A stretch of 11,520 nucleotides of DNA from CAVSUR01 sp052143655 (GTDB lineage Bacteria; Actinomycetota; Actinomycetes; Streptosporangiales; Streptosporangiaceae): the NCBI GenBank assembly GCA_052143655.1, contig JBKQSL010000394.1, forward strand, positions 1 through 11,520, written 5' to 3'. Of the stretch, positions 6,818-11,520 are shown piece after piece. Position 1 is the first letter of the stretch. Every line of letters starts with the position of its first letter. The position numbers and the translations under genes are program-made. Below the pieces are notes generated by a model. The model saw only the letters and a list, made by a program, of their open reading frames with translations. It was not told where the DNA came from and ran no database searches.

Positions 6818-8332
6818 TTACCTCCGCGAGGCCATGTGATACTGGTAACGGTCCCGTAGCGCCTTCTGGAGCGCGTTCATCTCACGGGTCATTTCCTGGT
6901 GGTCTCGGGGCAGCCTGCCCAGCATGTGCATCCTGATCTGCCCGGTGGCCTTGCCCCCCTTGGTCTTCACCCTGCTGTCGCCCATGATCTGCTCGCGCTC
7001 CAAGATGTGGCGCGTGCCCTCTACGTAAACCCACAGGTCCATCTGGTCCGGCCCCCGGCGGCGCTTCGCCCTCAGGAACCATTCCGGGGCATCGGGGTCA
7101 TGGGCGTCCGTCCTCTTGTCCTCGATTTCGAGGAATCCCAGGCTCTTCAAGACGTTCCTGATGTCGGTTACCCGCATCTCATCAGGGATGATGTCATCGA
7201 AGACGATGTTGTGATACGGAGAGAAGGAACGCTTAGCGAACGCGTCATCGACGACCAGGGTCCCGTTGACGGTGACGCGAGTAGTCAGGGCGGGCAACGG
7301 TTCCCTCCCCATCTCGGTCCCCCTGGGAACCTCCCTGCCAACGGCGTTGAAGAGGCGGGGCTCAAGCCCGGACATCAGGTACCCGGGGATCTCGATCTCG
7401 GCGCTTACCTTGAGCTGAGGGGTGCGGTAAAGCTCGCCGGGATGCTCGATAAGGAGCCGCATCGGCGGCGATTCGTAGTCGATCGTCCGGGCACGGCCGC
7501 CGTCCCCGTTCTCGTCGGCCCTGCCCATTCCCAGCACCTCCCATTCAAGACGGCGGTCGACCGGGTTGTACCGCACTGGAAATGGCCGCCAGTCGGTGTC
7601 CTTTATCTGCTGCCCGTTCTGCTCCACCGCCGCGTAGGCCTCTAGCTCCGTCGTGCGCAGTGAGGTGATCGTCGGCCAGTCGATCGTGACCCGCCTGACC
7701 ACCGGCTTCAAGGGCGGGACGTTGGGTCTTTCCGGGTTGAGCGGCAGCGAGAGATGGACCGTCATCCGTATCAGCAGCACGTTCTGGAAGCCGACCTTCT
7801 GCCTGATCCGGTCGACGACCTTCGCGTAGGGGCCTGTGTCCTCCGGAGTGTCCGCCAGTGCCTCGGCCAGGCTCATGTAGTCAACGGCATCTGGGTCCAT
7901 GACGTCGATTTCGAGACCTGCGGGGATGATCCCCGGGTACTTCGGCTGGTACTCGTGTGTGATCACACTCGATCTTCGGCCGGCGGTCAGGTCCGCTGTT
8001 CCTGGAAGGGGTACCGCTATGGGGATTACCCCGTACTCCGCGCGCATCCGCACTCCAGCGGGCAGGCTCTCAACATGATCATGCTCGGCGAGCAGCAGGT
8101 GACCAACGGTGGCATCGGGGTCCGCGGCTGGCCGACTTCCGCCCCGCGCTCGCTCGACGTCCCTGGCAGCCTGCCGAGTGAAGTACCGCCGCCCATCATA
8201 GGGAACGGTGATCTCGATTCGCCCGGTGTGCTGCTTGCCTTGCGTTCGCCGTGGGTTCACCGAGATAACCTGGTCTACCTCGTAGGTCTCAGTGACCTTG
8301 GCTTTTTCTGGCATTGCCCGCGCGAATATCAT
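6818..8332 (-). CDS. Beta-rich 504-residue protein, first gene of the CHAT operon
   Basis: A soluble 504-residue protein with no signal peptide, membrane segment or Cys cluster, and no enzyme motif that I recognise. Its order of segments follows residues 150-540 of the 708-residue neighbour: an opening strand pair (HTGRIEITVPYDGRRY at 35-50), a LPLNPERP...VTIDWP block near 196-220, a LSG-like strand block at 317-334, a TRVTVNGTLVV strand at 351-361, then MDLWVYVEGT at 431-440. A basic helical C-terminus closes the protein. I chose the ATG at 8332 because AGGTGG lies just upstream; the longer ATG at 8425 has no ribosome binding site and would put the coding start across the probable promoter repeat. 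Seven bases separate it from the next gene. A role as soluble partner of the membrane protein is inferred. Confidence 0.85.
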   Translation of the reverse strand: MIFARAMPEKAKVTETYEVDQVISVNPRRTQGKQHTGRIEITVPYDGRRYFTRQAARDVERARGGSRPAADPDATVGHLLLAEHDHVESLPAGVRMRAEYGVIPIAVPLPGTADLTAGRRSSVITHEYQPKYPGIIPAGLEIDVMDPDAVDYMSLAEALADTPEDTGPYAKVVDRIRQKVGFQNVLLIRMTVHLSLPLNPERPNVPPLKPVVRRVTIDWPTITSLRTTELEAYAAVEQNGQQIKDTDWRPFPVRYNPVDRRLEWEVLGMGRADENGDGGRARTIDYESPPMRLLIEHPGELYRTPQLKVSAEIEIPGYLMSGLEPRLFNAVGREVPRGTEMGREPLPALTTRVTVNGTLVVDDAFAKRSFSPYHNIVFDDIIPDEMRVTDIRNVLKSLGFLEIEDKRTDAHDPDAPEWFLRAKRRRGPDQMDLWVYVEGTRHILEREQIMGDSRVKTKGGKATGQIRMHMLGRLPRDHQEMTREMNALQKALRDRYQYHMASRR

Positions 8333-8336
8333 TCCG

Positions 8337-8342
8337 CCACCT
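8337..8342 (-). promoter_or_regulatory. Ribosome binding site that favours the start at 8332
   Basis: AGGTGG on the minus strand lies four bases before the ATG. The in-frame ATG at 8425 follows CGTATCTAA and the one at 8314 follows CGCGCGGGCA, neither with a Shine-Dalgarno match. Confidence 0.5.
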
Positions 8343-8431
8343 GCACTCGCCACGCCGTCAACGTGGAGCGAACTATTCCATCCGGAACCAGAACCGCCAC
8401 ACCGTCCTCCAATATTGATCCGCATTTAGAT

Positions 8432-8453
8432 ACGGGTGAACCAACGGGTGAAC
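8432..8453 (-). promoter_or_regulatory. Tandem GTTCACCCGT repeat, PHO-box-like operator
   Basis: On the minus strand GTTCACCCGT occurs twice, separated by TG, about 100-120 bases upstream of the first operon gene. Streptomyces PhoP binds direct repeats of 11-base units that begin GTTCACC, so each unit matches the known core. The period here is 12 rather than 11 bases, which is a real mismatch. If the second TTCACC acts as a -35, CAATAT lies 17 bases downstream as a weak -10. The exact repeat is seen; the PhoP link is inferred. Confidence 0.5.
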
Positions 8454-8744
8454 TTCTGCGTGAGGACTGGGGCGGTGGCACCCCAGCACCTGCGCGCTAC
8501 CGACCCACCCTCGCTTGCGCATGCATCGCGACAACCGCGACCCCCTCCCGCGCGACTCCAGCCATTCAACGGCAAGCTCTGCCGAAGATGATCATCGGCA
8601 GAGATGCCAGTGTGCCACTACCTAGACGCGGGAACCTGATCAGAGGATGGCATCTCCATCGCCAAACGAAAGTATCCATCTGGCTATAGATGCTTATCTG
8701 CTGTTCTGAGTCGTTAATTCGCCGTTACTTGATAGGTTTGGTGG
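8454..8744. other. Intergenic region between the CHAT operon and the IS630 remnant
   Basis: No credible gene lies here on either strand. It holds the hairpin at 8577-8603 and, to its right, a more AT-rich stretch (about 8660-8735) that probably contains the left end of the IS630-type element, including GCCGTTACTTGATAGG just before the transposase start. No exact terminal repeat partner was found because the right end of that element is missing from the window. Confidence 0.5.
8577..8603. repeat. Perfect 9-bp inverted repeat (hairpin)
   Basis: CTCTGCCGA at 8577-8585 and TCGGCAGAG at 8595-8603 are exact reverse complements with a nine-base spacer; the centre also contains the palindrome GATGATCATC. 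No T-run follows on either strand. It could be a factor-independent terminator of actinobacterial type, a dimeric regulator site upstream of the CHAT operon, or a mobile-element scar. Confidence 0.55.
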
Positions 8745-9359
8745 GTGCCGAGCCCGAAGCTGGTTCCCATTGAGCTGACCGATGACGAGCGCCGGACGCT
8801 GGGCGCGTGGGCGCGGCGCCGGAAGACCGCGCAGGCGCTGGCGCAGCGGTCGCGGATCGTGCTGCGGTGCGCGGAGGGCGGGACGATCGGGGAGGCCGCG
8901 GCTGAGCTAGGCGTGTCCCGGGACATGGTGTCGAAGTGGCGGTCGCGGTTCGCGCGGGACCGGCTGGAGGGGCTGACGGACGAGCCCCGGCCCGGCCGGC
9001 CGCGGACGATCAGCGACGAGCAGGTCGAGGCGGTGATCACCGCGACGCTGGAGCAGGCGCCGCCGGACGGGGACTCGCACTGGTCGACGCGATCGATGGC
9101 CAGGTCAGCGGGCATGTCCCAGTCCGCGGTCTCGCGGATCTGGCGGACGTTCGGCCTCAAGCCCCATATGGTGCAGGCGTGGAAGCTGTCCACCGACCCG
9201 CAGTTCATCAATAAGGTCCGCGACGGCGCCGGACAATGCCCTGGTCTTGTGCGTGGACGAGAAGCCACAGCTCCAGGCGCTGGACCGCACGGCCCCGTGC
9301 CTGCCGATGCTGCCCACTACGCCGGGGCGGATGACGCACGTCTACGTAGGCAACGGCAC
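8745..9359 (+). pseudogene. IS630-family transposase, frameshifted and truncated
   Basis: From the GTG at 8745 the reading gives about 160 residues of an IS630-type N-terminus: a helix-turn-helix near residues 47-70 (GEAAAELGVSRDMVSKWRSR), the GRPRTISDEQV linker, and a second helix-turn-helix with STRSMARSAGMSQSAVSRIW near 114-133. After KVRD (9224) the frame changes; the family's first catalytic-Asp region, LVLCVDEKPQLQALDR, then reads one frame over from 9232. The junction is about 20 bases shorter than the family's usual spacing, so a small deletion is likely. Similarity ends at THVYVGNGT near 9359, where the sequence passes into a radical SAM gene on the other strand. The second Asp and the Glu of the DDE triad are lost, so the element cannot move by itself. 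Confidence 0.88.
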
Positions 9360-9996
9360 CCCGCAGTCGAGTTCCAGGCTGGCGCCGCTTCGCGCTCCGC
9401 GTTCCGCGAAGCCTGCGATGCGCCGGCCGACGGCCGGGTACTGCTTGGGATGGAGGTACTCATTGCCGCCCCCGAGGATCGGCTGTGCGAGCCCGAGCCG
9501 GATCCCGCGCTGAGTACCGGCCTCCGTGACCAGCCTGAAGAGCGGGTCGAGGTCGAAATCCACCCGGAAGATCGTGAACCCTAGCTTGGCGCGGGCGCCG
9601 AGCCGGCACGCGACTGCTGACCGGTGACGCCATTCCGCGGCGGAAGGACCGTCTGGGCGGCGGGTTGCGTTCATGTTGAGCAGAACCGTGCACTCGTTCT
9701 CTGGAAGGCCCTCCAGGCACGCCAGGGCACGTTCGGGAATGAGGCCATTCGTGAAGACCACTATGCGGCGACCTTGAGCGCGCCGTATCAGCTCGGGGAA
9801 TCGAGGGTGAAGCGTCGGCTCACCGCCGATGAGGCGCACCTCGCCGATCCCGGAACGATCCAGGAACGCGAGCCGGCGGTCGAACTCCTCGACAGGCAGG
9901 AACACAGTCGGCCCGGCCGGCCTTGGCCCGCTGCCCGCTGGCGAAACAGAAAGAGCAGCGCGAGGGACAGACGGCGGAGATGATGAGGTTAGCCAT
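9345..9996 (-). pseudogene. Radical SAM protein, frameshifted and C-terminally truncated
   Basis: The ATG at 9996 opens MANLIISAVCPSRCSFC, with the 4Fe-4S/AdoMet motif C10-x3-C14-x2-C17. Near 9910-9922 the frame changes within the repetitive GGCCGGCCGGGCC, and the continuing frame reads GPTVFLPVEEFDRRL, then the family motif VRLIGGEPTLHPRF. It runs on as a normal TIM-barrel half to LELDCGVPL, which resembles the start of a Cys-rich C-terminal segment, and stops at the junction with the IS630 remnant. The protein would lack that segment. Such enzymes often modify peptides (RiPP maturases), but no precursor is visible here. A single-base sequencing error could explain the frameshift; the truncation cannot be explained that way. 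It is preceded by a small gene overlapping its start by eight bases. Confidence 0.82.
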
Positions 9997-10219
9997 CGTC
10001 GGCCCCTGCTGCACAGGAGAGCAGCCCAACCTGCGTCCAGCGCCACAGGACCGCACGCAACTCCTGCTCGGCGGCTGACTCGGTGAGGTCCGCGGCCTCC
10101 GCGAGGAACTCAACCAGCTTCCGGTGACTGCGGGAGGATGCGAGGACGCGCCACGTGCCCCGGGAACTGGTTACCTTCACATCGTGGCTGCTGGCGGCCG
10201 AGCGGCGCCGCCGGGGCAC
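9989..10219 (-). CDS. Small protein coupled to the radical SAM gene, possibly PqqD-like
   Basis: A 76-residue reading from a GTG at 10219 that overlaps the radical SAM start by eight bases (ATGGCTAA), a spacing typical of translationally coupled partners. The C-terminal 50 residues look like real helices (HRKLVEFLAEAADL, then ELRAVLWRWTQVGLL), a pattern that recalls the helical end of PqqD/RRE-type peptide carriers of radical SAM enzymes. The frame stays open for eight more codons upstream (including SFRLPRGV) to a TAG at the edge of the IS630 fragment, so the 5' end may have been cut by that insertion. The very Arg-rich start is not convincing. The family assignment is tentative; a winged-helix fragment is the alternative. 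Confidence 0.45.
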   Translation of the reverse strand: MPRRRRSAASSHDVKVTSSRGTWRVLASSRSHRKLVEFLAEAADLTESAAEQELRAVLWRWTQVGLLSCAAGADDG

Positions 10220-10245
10220 CCCGCGCGGCAGCCGGAAGCTGACCT

Positions 10246-10279
10246 GCTACAGACCTTGAAGGGCCAGCATTTGTGTAGC
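10246..10279. repeat. Short inverted repeat at the edge of the second IS630 fragment
   Basis: GCTACA (10246-10251) and TGTAGC (10274-10279) are reverse complements on either side of 22 bases, directly after the transposase stop. It may include the terminal end of that element, but six bases alone could be chance. Confidence 0.25.
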
Positions 10280-10572
10280 TATGGCGGTCCGGGTTCGAGG
10301 GTGAGCCCGGTCTGGGGGAGGAACCCGTCGATGAGGGCGGGCCGGTACTGGATGCGCTTGAGCCGGTTCTTCACGATGGCGGCGAGCTCGTCGACGTTGC
10401 GGGCGGCGAGGTTGCCCAGGCCGTTCTTCATGTTTGCCCAGGCGCCCTCGGCCGGGTTGAGATCCGGGGTGTAGGCGGGCAGCCGGACGACGGTCAGCCA
10501 GTCGCGGTGCGCGTCGGTGAACTTGCGCATCACTGCGCTGACATGGGTGTTCAGGTTATCCCAGTTGTGTGC
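10279..10572 (-). pseudogene. C-terminal fragment of a second IS630-family transposase
   Basis: The minus strand reads WDNLNTHVSAVMRKFTDAH, with the second catalytic Asp in WDN, then LPAYTPDLNPAEGAWANMKN with the catalytic Glu in NPAEG, and runs to a normal-looking stop. The N-terminal two thirds and the first catalytic Asp are missing. Reading upstream past HNW reaches a TAA at 10582-10584, exactly where the inverted repeat of the next element starts. The WDNLNTH...DLNPAEGAW pattern belongs to a different IS630 subgroup from the one that begins at 8745 (which in its family carries DNYATHK), and it lies on the opposite strand, so these are two separate insertions. Confidence 0.88.
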
Positions 10573-10581
10573 CCGGCCGTG

Positions 10582-10657
10582 TTATGTGGCCGGCGGCGGC
10601 TGGCGGTCCTTGCCGCCGCTGGTGGGCAGCTGGACGGGGTCCTGCGGGGCCACATAA
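10582..10657. repeat. Nested inverted repeats, probable end of a recombinase-type mobile element
   Basis: TTATGTGGCC (10582-10591) and GGCCACATAA (10648-10657) are exact reverse complements. Within them GCGGCGGC (10593-10600) pairs with GCCGCCGC (10612-10619). The outer left arm begins where the IS630 transposase fragment loses its similarity, and a tyrosine recombinase gene starts 60 bases beyond the right arm. This placement fits a palindromic element end or recombination site inserted into the older IS. Confidence 0.6.
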
Positions 10658-10717
10658 TCCTGCGTGCTGAGAGAGGCTGCTTCCTCTACCCCCGGGAACA
10701 GAGAGGAAGTTGTCCCG

Positions 10718-11520
10718 ATGCTGGAGAGCTACTTCGTCAAGCCTCAGACGGTCGACCGGATCCGGGCGTGCTGGATCGGCGCGGAGATCGAGCGCTTTGC
10801 CGGCTGGCTATCTGAGCAGGGCTATAGCACCCGGACGGTGCTGCGCCGGGTCCCGGCGCTGGTGGCATTCGGGGAGTTCGCCCGGATGCGCGGCGCCTCG
10901 GTGCCGGCGGACCTGCCCGCTCACGTCGATGATTTCGCCGTCATGAGGGTGACTTCGTTTCGCTGTGGCCGGGAGGCTGCTGCGGAGGTCCGCGGCGGCA
11001 TCGAGCAGATGCTGGCGGTCGTGCTGCCCAGTTTCGAGCGCACCGGCCGGCCGCATCGTGAGCTGCCGTTCGCCCGCGCGGTGCCGGGGTTCTTCGGCTA
11101 CCTGGCCGCCGAGCGCGGCCTGCGCCCGGAGTCGATCGCAGGCTACCGGCATCACCTGGCCTGCTTCGAGGCCTACCTGGACAGGATCGGTATCGCAGGC
11201 CTGGCGGATCTGTCGCCGGCGGTCCTCAGCGCGTTCGTCGCCGAGCGCTCCGGGGCGGGCCTGGCCAAGACGACGGTGCGGAGCGGCTGCGGGGTGCTGC
11301 GCGTGTTCTTGCGCTATGCGCACCGCCAGGGGCTGGTGGCCGGCGATCTGAGCAAGGCGGTGGAGTGGCCACCGGCCTGCCGGCTGGCGGACGTCCCGCG
11401 GTCCATCTCCTGGGCGGAGGTGGGGCTGGTGCTGGGCGCGCCGTCGACCGCCGCACCCCCTGCGGCAAGCGCGACTACGCGATCTTGCTGCTGCTGGTGA
11501 CCTACGGCCTGCGGGCCCGC
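10718..11520 (+). pseudogene. Tyrosine recombinase/integrase, frameshifted and cut by the window end
   Basis: The ATG at 10718 has AGAGGA ten bases upstream. Residues 1-115 are an extra helical N-terminal domain, and residues 118-205 form the SAM-like DNA-binding core (PGFFGYLAAERGLRPESIAG, later VLRVFLRYAHRQGLV). At about 11441 the frame breaks: after LVLGA the expected catalytic domain start continues two bases later as VDRRTPCGKRDYAILLLLV followed by TYGLRAR, whose Arg would be the first catalytic residue. Two extra bases or one missing base explain it. The rest of the active site (HxxR, Tyr) lies beyond the window. The N-terminal extension and palindromic upstream DNA recall recombinase-in-trio elements, but the second and third genes are not visible. 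A sequencing error or a genuine inactivation are both possible. Confidence 0.8.

Noticed and set aside
4927..6936. Long plus-strand open frames opposite the 708-residue gene (335 and 314 codons)
   Set aside because: Arg/Pro/His/Val-biased composition without domain patterns, and the opposite strand has zinc ligands, membrane segments and proper ribosome binding sites.
8333..8425. Longer start (ATG at 8425) for the first operon gene
   Set aside because: There is no ribosome binding site, the extra residues are Gly/Ser-rich without pattern, and it would place the coding start within bases of the GTTCACCCGT repeat; the ATG at 8332 has AGGTGG upstream.
7754..8689. Plus-strand open frame of 311 codons crossing the operon start
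   Set aside because: No ribosome binding site or family pattern, and it lies opposite the coding start and control region of the 504-residue gene.
10286..10310. GGTTCGA followed by GAGCCC resembling a tRNA T-arm
   Set aside because: It lies inside the C-terminal coding region of the IS630 fragment and no acceptor, D-arm or anticodon arm can be folded around it.
1..11520. CRISPR array
   Set aside because: No regularly spaced direct repeats of 20-40 bases were seen; the only close direct repeat is the two-unit GTTCACCCGT motif.

Overview
The window is high-GC DNA with GTG/ATG starts, a Crp-type regulator, actinobacterial IS630 transposase types and a PHO-box-like repeat, all of which suggest a filamentous actinomycete (Streptomyces/Frankia/Streptosporangium-like). 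No species can be named from the sequence.

Layout: (1) 1-674 is a scarred left edge with a probable DDE-transposase remnant on the minus strand, an imperfect inverted repeat at 308-380 and about 300 bases with no credible gene. (2) 675-2892 holds a Crp/Fnr-family regulator (minus strand), divergent from a two-gene plus-strand unit: a class III nucleotidyl-cyclase-like protein and an unrecognised 243-residue protein, which overlap by four bases. (3) 2919-8332 is a tightly packed minus-strand operon, transcribed from right to left: a 504-residue beta-rich protein, a 708-residue protein with a zinc cluster, two membrane segments and a large beta-rich region, a 161-residue zinc-cluster protein with a Gln/Pro/Gly-rich tail, and a CHAT (caspase-like) cysteine peptidase behind two Ig-like domains. 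Junctions are 7 bases, 2 bases and an ATGA overlap. A tandem GTTCACCCGT repeat lies upstream. (4) 8745-11520 is a mobile-element graveyard: a broken IS630-type transposase, a frameshifted and truncated radical SAM gene with a small coupled upstream gene, the C-terminal piece of a second IS630-type transposase, and a tyrosine recombinase (possibly the first gene of a recombinase-in-trio element) preceded by nested inverted repeats.

The main interest is 675-8332. Seven genes look like one accessory module: a cyclase-like protein and a Crp-like regulator facing a four-gene operon that ends in a CHAT peptidase. The membrane protein and the 161-residue protein share the motif CHHCxKPxCExH. The 504- and 708-residue proteins appear to be diverged relatives over much of their length. 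I see no STAND/AAA NTPase, MoxR, vWA or gasdermin-like gene, which are common partners of CHAT proteins. A reasonable working model is a membrane-anchored sensor/scaffold that holds a CHAT effector, perhaps under nucleotide or phosphate-linked control. This is inference from gene content; no function has been shown.
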